Made by a program: the position numbers and the translations under genes
Notes under the pieces: model-generated
The model's database searches: none
The model's input: the letters and a program-made list of their open reading frames with translations, nothing else
What the model was told of the DNA's origin: nothing
Shown here: piece by piece, positions 1-5,481 of the stretch
Layout of the letters: each line of letters starts with the position of its first letter
Position numbering within the stretch: position 1 is the first letter of the stretch
Assembly: GCA_964527995.1 (NCBI GenBank)
Contig: CAZGRP010000130.1
Location: 1 to 5,481 of the forward strand
DNA length: 5,481 bases
Source of the DNA: CAZGRP01 sp964527995
GTDB taxonomy: Bacteria > Zhuqueibacterota > Zhuqueibacteria > Oceanimicrobiales > CAZGRP01
Reading direction: 5' to 3'

Positions 1-1
1 T

Positions 2-1555
2 GAAACTATCCCGTTCTCCGAGCGGGATTGGATCCTGATCACCGATTTTGAAAACTTCACCGGCGAGCGGGTGTTCGACCGTTCTCTGAACACCGCACTG
101 ACGGTTAGCATCCAGCAGTCCAAATACGTCAATGTGTATCCTCGAAGTCGAGTGCAGGAAACACTTCAGAGGATGCAGAAAGAAAAGGCGGATACGATAG
201 ACCAGGCGCTGGGCCTCGAAGTTGCACTGCGGGAGGGGATCAAGGCGCTGGTTGTTCCTACAATTAGCCGGATAGGGGGTGCCTATTCTCTCTCCGCAAG
301 TATTATCGACCCTACTAGCCGGGTGACCCTGAAGACCGAGACGGCCCAGGCGAAAGGGAAGGACGAAATCCTGGATGCTCTGGATGATCTGGCTCAGAGG
401 ATACGGAAGGACCTAGGCGAATCGCTGGCAGCTATTGCCGAACAGAACGTACGTTTGCCGAAGGCGACCACTTCCTCTCTGGAGGCTTTGAAGAACTTTG
501 CAGAAGGTTCGCGGGCCTGGGACTCGGGAAAGCACGACGAAGCTGTTGCTTTCTCGAATGCCGCCATCGAATTGGATTCCAGCTTCGCCTGGGCTCATGC
601 CTCTCTGGGGGGATACTATTACTGGGTGAACGACCGTGCAAAGGGAGAAGCACACTTCACCAGGGCGTTAAGTCTACTTGATCGGCTCACGGAACGGGAG
701 AGGCTGTGGATTCAGGCGTCTATTCAAAGCGATAGAGGGAATCGTGAGCAGGCGATCAACACCTACAAGGTTTACCTGACGACGTATCCCGATTCCCGGG
801 ATGCGTGGTTCAACCTGGGGATTCAGCACATGTTCTTGCGCCGGTATGAAGAGGCGTTAGAAGCATATGGCAAAGCCCTCGAGATCGATCCTTTCATGGC
901 AAGCGCTTACATCAACATAGCCACTTGCTATGGCCTCATGAGAAGGAATGACGAGGCGATCTCGAACTACCTGAAAGCCATCAAGTTGCGGCCGGAATGG
1001 GTTACGAGCGGGAATTTGAATCATAAGTTTGGTTTCACCTATGTGGCGATGGGCCAGTTCCAAAAGGCGCGAGAGACTTTCGAGAAGATGCTGTCAAAGG
1101 ATGATCAATCGAAAGCTCGCGGGCACCGTTCGTTGGGACTGCTTGATATGTATATGGGCAAATATGCTTCTGCTATCAGCCACCTCAAGGAATCGGTTTT
1201 GTTGGACAAGGCATCCGGTTCGCTCGTGAGCGAGGTGCGGGATCGGCTGTATCTTGCCACGGCATACAGGGCAAAGGGGCAAGAGAAAGAACTTTTAGAG
1301 CAGTTGGATGCGGTTAACAAACTAAGGACGGAGACCTACCTGAAGCCGTGGTGGTTACTTCTTGCCGGAAAGATCAATACAAGAGCGGGAAGGGTAGAGC
1401 AGGCAGTCCAGTTCCTGAACGATATTTCGACCCGGATGAATGAAGAGAATCGATCGGATCGTGCCGCCTATAATCTCCTCGAAGGCGAGATAGAGCTGGC
1501 CAGGGGGAATTTCAAAAGCAGTGAGTCGATTCGAAATGGCCTGCAAACTGCGTGA
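2..1555 (+). CDS. Ser/Thr kinase-TPR protein, C-terminal part (5' end outside window, frameshifted near 3' end)
   Basis: The frame is open from base 2, so this is the interior of a longer protein; the GTG at 71 is an internal Val codon, not a start. The first visible residues (ERDWILITDFENFTGERVF) match the segment that follows the kinase and transmembrane part in bacterial Pkn-type kinases with C-terminal TPRs. About 130 residues of an alpha/beta domain follow (KYVNVYPRSRVQETL, ALVVPTISRIGGAYSLS, IRKDLGES), then the linker KATTSSLEALKNF. TPR repeats run from about residue 137 (counting from base 71) to the end, for example AWFNLGIQHMFLRRYEEALE and AYINIATCYGLMRRNDEAIS. The family is thought to pass signals through a cytosolic kinase, with the TPR part binding partners. 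Because the kinase domain is off-window, kinase identity is inferred from this segment and from the downstream kinase start. The frame ends prematurely at 1555; the last TPRs continue in another frame to 1856, so the gene as read is probably broken. Confidence 0.85.
   Translation, partial: ETIPFSERDWILITDFENFTGERVFDRSLNTALTVSIQQSKYVNVYPRSRVQETLQRMQKEKADTIDQALGLEVALREGIKALVVPTISRIGGAYSLSASIIDPTSRVTLKTETAQAKGKDEILDALDDLAQRIRKDLGESLAAIAEQNVRLPKATTSSLEALKNFAEGSRAWDSGKHDEAVAFSNAAIELDSSFAWAHASLGGYYYWVNDRAKGEAHFTRALSLLDRLTERERLWIQASIQSDRGNREQAINTYKVYLTTYPDSRDAWFNLGIQHMFLRRYEEALEAYGKALEIDPFMASAYINIATCYGLMRRNDEAISNYLKAIKLRPEWVTSGNLNHKFGFTYVAMGQFQKARETFEKMLSKDDQSKARGHRSLGLLDMYMGKYASAISHLKESVLLDKASGSLVSEVRDRLYLATAYRAKGQEKELLEQLDAVNKLRTETYLKPWWLLLAGKINTRAGRVEQAVQFLNDISTRMNEENRSDRAAYNLLEGEIELARGNFKSSESIRNGLQTA
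1514..1517 (+). other. Probable frameshift site in the TPR gene (A run)
   Basis: Upstream of this run the TPR protein reads ELARGNFK in one frame; downstream it reads AVSRFEMACKLRED in the frame one base later. With AAAAAA instead of AAAA the protein would read GNFKKAVSRFEMA. That places Gly, Ala, Phe and Ala at the canonical TPR positions 8/15, 20, 24 and 27. A single-base skip would leave the repeat one residue short. A two-base loss in the A run is therefore the simplest explanation. Sequencing or assembly error cannot be excluded, and a recoding event is less likely because the run is so short. Confidence 0.7.
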
Positions 1556-1856
1556 AGATGGGTACACCCTGGAGTCCCTGGCGTACGGCTATCTGGCGAG
1601 CGGCGATTTGGAGAGAGCGCGGGCGAAGTATGAGGAGTTGATAGACATGAAAGACATCGGGTGGGAGGCTCAGGAATACTGGCTTCAAGCCCACGCTCAG
1701 TTGGGCAGAATCTATGAGCAAAAGGGCGACATCGAGAAGGCCAGGCAATGCTATGAGCGCCTGTTGGAAATCTGGAAGGAGGCCGACAGCGATTTGCCCG
1801 CCATGCGGGATGTAAGGGCTCGGCTTGCGACACTGACACAGGTCCCCGCAAAATGA
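1521..1856 (+). pseudogene. C-terminal TPR fragment of the preceding kinase-TPR gene, displaced by a frameshift
   Basis: This frame encodes 111 residues and continues the preceding protein. SRFEMACKLREDGYTLESLA completes the TPR interrupted near 1514. YLASGDLERARAKYEELIDM and LGRIYEQKGDIEKARQCYERLLEIWKEA form two more repeats, and the ending DLPAMRDVRARLATL is typical of the family's C-terminus. The fragment overlaps the upstream frame by 35 bp. A GTG at 1521 could formally start it, but no well-spaced Shine-Dalgarno precedes it, and a free protein would begin in the middle of a TPR. I therefore read it as the displaced 3' end of the same gene, not a separate gene. If the frameshift is a sequencing error, bases 2-1856 form one intact CDS. 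Confidence 0.75.
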
Positions 1857-1873
1857 TTGGTCCGGCGACTGCC

Positions 1874-1879
1874 GGGGAG
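1874..1879 (+). promoter_or_regulatory. Ribosome binding site of the second, truncated kinase gene
   Basis: GGGGAG lies 7 nt before the ATG at 1887, which is near-ideal spacing. It sits in the 30-bp gap after the TPR gene's stop, so the two genes were probably co-transcribed. The signal is intact although the gene behind it is not. Confidence 0.65.
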
Positions 1880-1886
1880 CATAGTT

Positions 1887-1973
1887 ATGATCGGCGAAAC
1901 GATTTCCCGTTATGAAATCCTCGAAAAGCTCGGCGAAGAGGGCACCGGGGTGGTGTGCATGGTACCGTCATAA
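1887..1973 (+). pseudogene. Truncated N-terminus of a second Ser/Thr protein kinase
   Basis: An ATG with a good ribosome binding site opens a 28-codon frame: MIGETISRYEILEKLGEEGT, then GVVCMVPS and a TAA stop. The first 24 residues match the usual start of Pkn-like kinases of this group, where a GETIS.Y.ILEKLGEGGMGVVY stretch leads into the glycine-rich ATP-binding loop. Here the loop is degenerate (Glu for Gly, Thr for Met, Cys for the usual Tyr). The next kinase element, the VALK lysine region, is absent in all three forward frames before 2046. Similarity ends around 1956-1961. No catalytic activity is possible from such a peptide. I infer a relic of a tandem kinase paralogue, cut by a deletion or insertion. 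A deliberate short peptide is conceivable, but nothing supports it. Confidence 0.75.
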
Positions 1974-2046
1974 GTAGAGTGTCATGAGCTTCTTCTGGCC
2001 TTCCCTCCACTGTTCTGTTCCGTACCGTTACCGGGCTTACATTCAT
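1974..2046. other. Convergent intergenic spacer after the kinase breakpoint
   Basis: These 73 bp separate the stop of the kinase relic from the stop of the fibre gene on the other strand. I see no convincing terminator hairpin with a T run for either gene. A short motif (GTACCGT) occurs at 1962-1968 and again at 2022-2028. The stretch resembles neither neighbour and may be the scar of the event that removed the rest of the kinase. Confidence 0.4.
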
Positions 2047-2205
2047 CTACCTTTGTTGTAGGGCTTCCACAGTGGCCTGTAATTTGACTATCTTAGCGGT
2101 CAAATCGGTTATTTTGCTTTTCATGGTATTCAGTTCAGCATTAATCGCAGCATTTTCTGCTTTTTGCTTCTCTATGATCTTTTGTTGTTGTTTGACTGCT
2201 TCAAC
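2047..2205 (-). other. C-terminal coiled coil of the fibre protein
   Basis: Residues from about 991 to 1042 are rich in Gln, Lys, Glu and Ala, with hydrophobic residues at heptad-like spacing (for example ITDLTAKIVKLQATVEALQQ). A helix of this kind often follows the S74 domain and would hold three chains together during folding. It would be released together with the chaperone domain. Confidence 0.7.
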
Positions 2206-5175
2206 CAGAATCGCCGTGACATTAGCATAGGCTACGAATTTATATCCATCCGGCCCTGTTTTGACAAGTTCGGGGAAAACGGTTTCCACCTCTTGGGCGA
2301 TCAAACCGATATGTGGGCCTGGTGCAGGGTCTTTGTCTCTGCCCGAATCCTTCTTCCATTCAAACTTTACGCCTCGCAACTTGAGTACCCTGTTCAAAGC
2401 GTCCGGAATCGTTCTGATATGGGTCTTTAGTCGAACATCGCTGGAATGCACCACTTGCCCATTCACGATGACGTTACCATTGGTATCGATCACCAGTCTG
2501 TCGATATGATCGGATTCATTACGAATACGGAATGATCCGGCATCAGGCTCATTGGCTTGCAGAAGCCAGGTATCGGTATACTCAAGTGGCGGCAGTCCGT
2601 GGATATTGTTGAGGAAACGGATAAAGGGCTTGCTGCCATAGTCCTCAATGACGATACCATCTCCAGCCACCTGCAATGTTGTGGTTGGCTCGGTGGTACC
2701 GATGCCAACGTTCCCTGCGTTGGTAATCGAAAAACTCTTGCCTCCGCCTGCTGTGGCGGTCTGAAAGACAAAGAACCCGTTGCCTGTGCCCGAATTTTCC
2801 ACAAACAATCCTGTTACGTTGGTGGGGTTTTCTCCGGAATCGCTATGTCTTACATGCAGATTGGCGCCCGGCGATTGTGTGCCGATCCCTACAGAGCCAT
2901 TTTCCGTGACTGTAAGACCGTTATAACTTGGCGATGGCGAGGAAGAGCCGCTTGTCAGCAGCCTGAGACCAGTGTCATCTATAATTAAGTCACGCCGGTG
3001 GCCATTTTTGCTAAAAGCAATGAGTCCCGGCCATCCACCCGGAGTGCTGAAATCAATATACCCGGTCCCAAAGGAAAATCGCGCACCTCCCAGAACGTGG
3101 AGGGGTTTCTGCGGGCTGTTGGTGCCAATGCCCACGCCCCCCGCAGCGCGGATCAGGAATTGGTTATCACCGGTAGAAGTAAGATCTGCGCCTTGCGCAT
3201 CGGCCCAGACAAAACTGCCTCTATGATTGGCCTTTGCTCTAAAACCCGCGGCGAACGAATAATCTCCGTCGGCGTTATTCGAATCGCCTCCCGGCACACT
3301 GGCAGCCTTCCCGCCGGCACTGTTGCTCCAGCCACCGGATACGGTACCTGCCTTTCCGCTGGCCTCGTTAGCACGACCGCCGCCAATAGCGGCCTGCTGT
3401 CCGCTGGCATTATTTTCACGACCGCCCGCAACGGTGGCGTGGTCGTTGCCGGCGATGTTGCCCAGACCGCCGCCCACAGTAGAGGCATGGCCGCTGGCCT
3501 CGTTGTTGGCTCCTCCTGAAACCGTGGCGTACATGGCATTGCCAACATCGCTGTCCGCATTGCCCGCCTGATTGTTCCCGCCGCCACCTACCGTGCCAAA
3601 ATTATCGGTCACCCGGTGAGCAAAACCATCCTGGCCGCCACCGGAAATCGTGGCTGAATTGACACCGGCAGTTACCGTATTGCTGTTGGAGCCACCCAAT
3701 AGATTGGGTCCAAAATCGTTCGGATCAAGGCGAAAAGCAACCTGGTTATTCACCCGAAACTGCAGCGGCGTCTGGTCGGTGGTTCCCACAAAGTTGTCTG
3801 TTGGATTGGTACCCGCGTTCCCGCTCAAGCCCCAACCGGCACTACCGGTGGTAGCGGCTGTTGTTTGTACAGTTCCATCCGGGAACTTGAATCCGCCTGT
3901 CGTGGACTCGATTCTACCGGCGACACTGAGCATTTCCGACGGAGCACTCGTGCCAATGCCGACTCCGCCGCCTGCCCGAATCAGGAACTGGTTGGGCGCA
4001 GTAGAGGAAAAGTCGTCGTTGGTGCTGTCGGCCCATACGAAGGTGCCGGTGTGATTCGCCTTTGCACGACGACCGGCCGCAAAGCTGTAATTGCCGGCGG
4101 CCGTATTTTGCTTGCCTCCTGCCACCGTCGCAAACTTGCCACTGGCTACACTGGGAATGGCGTAGTGGTCGCTGCCACCTCCAATCACCGTTGCATAATC
4201 CCCACTGGCAATATTTTCCCGTCCGCCAGACACGGTGGCCGCCTCTCGGTCCGAGGTGGTTTCGTTGTTATCTCCGGCCTGATTCAGGAATCCGCCTCCA
4301 ACCGTACCGGTATTGTCGCTGACCCGGTTGCTGGCGCCGCCGGCTATCGTGCCACCCAACACCCCGTTGCTCACGTTGCTGCCTATTCCGCCAATGAGAT
4401 TCACGCTCAAACCATTCGGCTGGAGCAGTAGACCGCGCTGGTTGTTCACCCGCAATTCCAGCGGCCGTTCATCCGTGGTGCCGAGGAAATTGGCCGATGT
4501 CGTGCCGCTATTTCCGGTCAGACTCCAGCTATTCCCAGCGCTGCTGCCGGCAGTGATGACGATAGTGTCCCCGCGCGTGGAAATCATGGTTCCGTCACCG
4601 CCTCTAAGAAACACCGCGTCGGTCAAGGTGTTGATGCTTCTCACCACCTGTCCGCTGGCGATGTTGGCTGCAGTCACGACACTGTCTGCTATAGTGGGAT
4701 TAGGATAGGTTCCGGTGAGATCACCTCCGGCCGTTCCGCCGGGAGGCAGGGAAACATCCGCCGCCAGTTTGGCTTGCGTCACCGCAGCGTCCTGAATCTT
4801 GGCGGTGCTTACCGAACTGTCCGCAACGGAACGGGCATTCAGGCTGTAGGCCGCGGCGGTGAGCTGGATGCGCGGCTGCAGTTCTGTTCCAGAGCCCACT
4901 CTAATTCCCAGCCAGTAGGAGGTATCAAAGGACAATTGCAGGGGGTTGGTCTTGCCTAGAATTACGTTGAACAGGCCATTGGTGACTTCAACCTGCTGCC
5001 TTTCTTCCCAAAGCGGGAAGCCGCCCTCGGCGCTCTGATAAAGTTTGAATATGATGGTAAGATTGCCGTTAAGGGGATTACCTTCGGCATCCGTGAGCAC
5101 TCCCTGGTAGCTGATGGTCTGGGGGATCTGGCCCCAGGCCAGGTCTCCCACGAAAGTCGGGAACAGCACGAACAC
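2047..5175 (-). CDS. Secreted fibre-like protein with YadA-like head repeats and C-terminal Peptidase_S74 chaperone domain
   Basis: This is a 1042-residue protein when read from the GTG at 5175; the true start may be an ACG at 5205 (see the signal peptide entry). Residues 16-115 form an N-terminal beta-type domain (PQTISYQGVLTD, GLFNVILG, YWLGIRVG) seen in many secreted S74 proteins. A linker with GGDLTGTYPNP follows at 150-160. Two homologous head modules (217-420 and 448-696) carry repeats of the form ATVSGGxENxASGxY and end in QFLIRA and GVGIGT. Shaft-like segments with VGIGT follow at 762 and 823. The S74 domain (about 911-990) has SDVRLK and GLIAQEVETVFPELV, and 990-1042 is a charged coiled coil. 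The family uses S74 as a trimerisation chaperone that cuts itself off after folding. I see no cysteine in the 1042 residues, which fits an extracellular fibre. No phage genes lie nearby, so a cell-surface or secreted role is likelier than a tail fibre. The ligand is unknown. Confidence 0.9.
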   Translation of the reverse strand: MFVLFPTFVGDLAWGQIPQTISYQGVLTDAEGNPLNGNLTIIFKLYQSAEGGFPLWEERQQVEVTNGLFNVILGKTNPLQLSFDTSYWLGIRVGSGTELQPRIQLTAAAYSLNARSVADSSVSTAKIQDAAVTQAKLAADVSLPPGGTAGGDLTGTYPNPTIADSVVTAANIASGQVVRSINTLTDAVFLRGGDGTMISTRGDTIVITAGSSAGNSWSLTGNSGTTSANFLGTTDERPLELRVNNQRGLLLQPNGLSVNLIGGIGSNVSNGVLGGTIAGGASNRVSDNTGTVGGGFLNQAGDNNETTSDREAATVSGGRENIASGDYATVIGGGSDHYAIPSVASGKFATVAGGKQNTAAGNYSFAAGRRAKANHTGTFVWADSTNDDFSSTAPNQFLIRAGGGVGIGTSAPSEMLSVAGRIESTTGGFKFPDGTVQTTAATTGSAGWGLSGNAGTNPTDNFVGTTDQTPLQFRVNNQVAFRLDPNDFGPNLLGGSNSNTVTAGVNSATISGGGQDGFAHRVTDNFGTVGGGGNNQAGNADSDVGNAMYATVSGGANNEASGHASTVGGGLGNIAGNDHATVAGGRENNASGQQAAIGGGRANEASGKAGTVSGGWSNSAGGKAASVPGGDSNNADGDYSFAAGFRAKANHRGSFVWADAQGADLTSTGDNQFLIRAAGGVGIGTNSPQKPLHVLGGARFSFGTGYIDFSTPGGWPGLIAFSKNGHRRDLIIDDTGLRLLTSGSSSPSPSYNGLTVTENGSVGIGTQSPGANLHVRHSDSGENPTNVTGLFVENSGTGNGFFVFQTATAGGGKSFSITNAGNVGIGTTEPTTTLQVAGDGIVIEDYGSKPFIRFLNNIHGLPPLEYTDTWLLQANEPDAGSFRIRNESDHIDRLVIDTNGNVIVNGQVVHSSDVRLKTHIRTIPDALNRVLKLRGVKFEWKKDSGRDKDPAPGPHIGLIAQEVETVFPELVKTGPDGYKFVAYANVTAILVEAVKQQQKIIEKQKAENAAINAELNTMKSKITDLTAKIVKLQATVEALQQR
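2206..2445 (-). other. Peptidase_S74 intramolecular chaperone domain
   Basis: This segment encodes about residues 911-990. It opens with HSSDVRLKTHIRTIPDALNR and contains GVKFEW, the hallmark GLIAQEVETVFPELV, and YKFVAYANVTAILVEAV. In the endosialidase and tail-spike family the strand-initial Ser and a Lys five residues later form the self-cleaving pair. Here Ser912 and Lys917 (numbered from the GTG at 5175) have exactly that spacing, so cleavage is predicted just before Ser912. This would leave a mature fibre of about 900 residues and release a fragment of about 130 residues. Both key residues are present, so the domain is predicted to be active. Confidence 0.88.
3088..3834 (-). repeat. Head module B (second copy, expanded) of the fibre protein
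   Basis: Residues 448-696 repeat the layout of module A: WGLSGNAG, NFVGTTDQTPLQFRVNNQ, NLLGG, GTVGGGGNNQAG, a run of GG-N-ASG repeats, SFAAGFRAKANH, FVWAD, NQFLIRA and VGIGT. The closing 46 residues (640-685) match those of module A at 34 positions by my hand count. Module B is about 45 residues longer because it has more head repeats. This is an internal duplication followed by divergence. Confidence 0.85.
3259..3528 (-). repeat. Six phased 45-nt (15-residue) head repeats in module B
   Basis: Residues 550-639 divide into six units of exactly 15 residues: ATVSGGANNEASGHA, STVGGGLGNIAGNDH, ATVAGGRENNASGQQ, AAIGGGRANEASGKA, GTVSGGWSNSAGGKA and ASVPGGDSNNADGDY. The conserved pattern is a small hydrophobic strand, GG, an Asn, then A-G. 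It resembles YadA-type head repeats, which stack into a left-handed beta-roll trimer. Conservation is in the protein pattern; the DNA units have diverged, so the expansion is not very recent. Confidence 0.85.
3916..4527 (-). repeat. Head module A (first copy) of the fibre protein
   Basis: Residues 217-420 comprise WSLTGNSG, NFLGTTDERPLELRVNNQ, NLIGGIGSN, then repeats with irregular spacers (GTIAGGASNRVSDN, GTVGGGFLNQAGDN, ATVSGGRENIASGDY, ATVIGGGSDHYAIPSVASGK, ATVAGGKQNTAAGNY). It closes with SFAAGRRAKANHTG, FVWAD, NQFLIRA and VGIGT. The order is the same as in module B, but with fewer repeats and longer insertions between them. Confidence 0.85.
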
Positions 5176-5205
5176 CAGCCAACAAAGAGCACTCGTGAGG
5201 TTCGT
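5131..5205 (-). other. Probable signal peptide, with candidate ACG start at 5205
   Basis: Read from 5205 in the frame of the fibre gene, the peptide is (M)NLTSALCWLVFVLFPTFVG followed by DLAWG and then QIPQ. It has a long hydrophobic core and an A-x-G site before Gln, as expected for signal peptidase I, and a length of 25 residues. Starting at the GTG at 5175 would leave only 15 residues before the site, too short for a normal signal peptide. No ATG, GTG or TTG lies in frame between 5175 and the upstream stop at 5233-5235. ACG is a very rare initiator, so a mutated ATG or a base-call error is possible. The n-region would lack a Lys or Arg if ACG is the start. Confidence 0.55.
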
Positions 5206-5212
5206 TTTTCCG

Positions 5213-5219
5213 CCTCCCC
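5213..5219 (-). promoter_or_regulatory. Strong Shine-Dalgarno sequence of the fibre gene
   Basis: GGGGAGG on the - strand ends 7 nt before the ACG at 5205 but 37 nt before the GTG at 5175. Its spacing favours the upstream start, and this is the main reason to doubt the GTG. Confidence 0.6.
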
Positions 5220-5272
5220 GTGCCTGCTTATCTTATCTCCTGCCGTTTGTAACTACGCTTGGAGAAGTAAAA

Positions 5273-5289
5273 TTACACAATCGGTGTAA
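5273..5289. repeat. Inverted repeat upstream of the fibre gene
   Basis: TTACACAATCGGTGTAA has perfect 6-bp arms around a 5-nt centre, about 68 bp upstream of the candidate start. Its position would suit a regulator-binding site, but repeats this short also arise by chance, and I see no convincing -35/-10 pair beside it. Confidence 0.3.
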
Positions 5290-5371
5290 AGACCCGGACT
5301 TCATCGGCTGCCTCCGGCGGATGGCCGTCCACGGTCGCACCGGTGTACCGCATTTTCAGGGTATCGCCACC

Positions 5372-5384
5372 CCGGATCATCCGG
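5372..5384. repeat. Palindrome CCGGATCATCCGG upstream of the fibre gene
   Basis: Perfect 6-bp arms flank a single central base, about 170 bp upstream of the fibre gene. It could be an operator half-site pair or chance; no partner copy is seen in the window. Confidence 0.2.
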
Positions 5385-5481
5385 AAACAAGAACCACACC
5401 CCTATCCCAACTTTGTCGCTCCATCAGGTCGTCTGACTTTTAGGCTTGTAAGTCATAGTCAAGAGAGTTATCGTATTGTGA

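Larger units (their letters stand above)
5220..5481. other. Upstream region of the fibre gene, no supported gene
   Basis: I find no convincing gene, RNA or promoter in these 262 bp. A 35-codon - strand frame (5273-5380, start MIRGGDTLKMRYTG) has plausible composition but no ribosome binding site and no family I recognise. A TTGACT on the - strand near 5446-5451 lacks a -10 element at normal spacing. The two short inverted repeats listed separately are the only structure seen. The fibre gene's promoter probably lies here, unidentified. Confidence 0.5.

Noticed and set aside
2012..2040. Possible terminator formed by CCGTACCGTTACCGGG in the convergent spacer
   Set aside because: The repeats are mostly direct; only 3-bp stems form and no T run follows on either strand.
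3259..3528. Regular 45-nt periodicity that could suggest a CRISPR array or satellite DNA
   Set aside because: The units are in frame, have diverged at the DNA level, lack a repeat/spacer division and encode a conserved protein pattern.
2998..4431. Several long + strand open frames opposite the fibre gene (for example 2998-3519 and 3865-4431)
   Set aside because: They lie antisense to a clearly coding repeat region, and their Ala/Pro/Thr/Arg-rich low-complexity content mirrors the repeats on the other strand. They show no recognisable domains.
2047..5175. Fibre gene as part of a prophage
   Set aside because: No capsid, portal, terminase, baseplate or integrase gene is present, and the protein carries a likely signal peptide, unlike phage tail fibres.
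4962..5192. 76-codon - strand frame from a GTG at 5192 overlapping the start of the fibre gene
   Set aside because: It is out of frame with the long protein and Arg/Ser-rich, and the ribosome binding site is 20 nt away. It is best explained as a shadow.
5273..5380. 35-codon - strand frame starting MIRGGDTLKMRYTG
   Set aside because: It has no Shine-Dalgarno, is very short and matches no family I recognise. It is noted only in the upstream-region entry.
5114..5443. 109-codon + strand frame running out of the 5' end of the fibre gene
   Set aside because: Its first part is antisense to the signal peptide and N-terminal domain, and the rest shows no domain or start signal.
5436..5455. TTGACT on the - strand as a -35 promoter element
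   Set aside because: No acceptable -10 hexamer occurs 15-18 bases downstream.

Overview
The window has no rRNA, tRNA, CRISPR array or phage structural cluster. It holds two convergent units. The left unit (+ strand, 1-1973) is the tail of a serine/threonine-kinase/TPR gene cluster that looks damaged. The right unit (- strand, 2047 to about 5205) is one very long gene for a secreted, repeat-rich fibre-like protein ending in a Peptidase_S74 intramolecular chaperone domain. About 270 bp of upstream DNA, with no gene I can support, closes the window. Both families (kinase-TPR proteins with a DWILITDFEN-type segment, and S74 proteins with a SYQGVLTD-type N-terminus and GGDLTGTYPNP and VGIGT motifs) are, from general knowledge, common in Acidobacteriota and in FCB-group or related environmental lineages such as KSB1 and Calditrichota. 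The moderate-to-high GC content fits either, and I cannot place the organism more precisely.

Left unit. The open frame entering at base 2 encodes the region after the kinase and membrane part of a Pkn-like protein, followed by TPR repeats. It stops at 1555, but its last TPRs continue in another frame to 1856. TPR spacing points to the loss of two A residues in a short A run near 1514-1517. Thirty bases further on, a good Shine-Dalgarno and an ATG (1887) open a second kinase of the same type. Only its first 24 or so residues are kinase-like, up to a degenerate glycine loop, and a stop follows at 1971. The DNA to 2046 is unrelated to a kinase.

Right unit. The fibre protein has, in order: a likely signal peptide, an N-terminal beta-type domain, a GGDLTGTYPNP linker, two homologous head modules rich in YadA-like 15-residue repeats, several VGIGT-type shaft segments, an S74 self-cleaving chaperone domain with a Ser/Lys pair, and a C-terminal coiled coil. 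It appears to be a surface or secreted trimeric fibre matured by autoproteolysis. The two head modules share one ancestor, and the second has been expanded by perfectly phased 45-nt units. The start is a puzzle: the best ribosome binding site and the full signal peptide point to an ACG codon at 5205, while the first conventional start is a GTG at 5175 that would cut the signal peptide in half.

The two units show no functional link beyond adjacency. The main points of interest are the decaying kinase cluster and the fibre gene's domain expansion and start codon.
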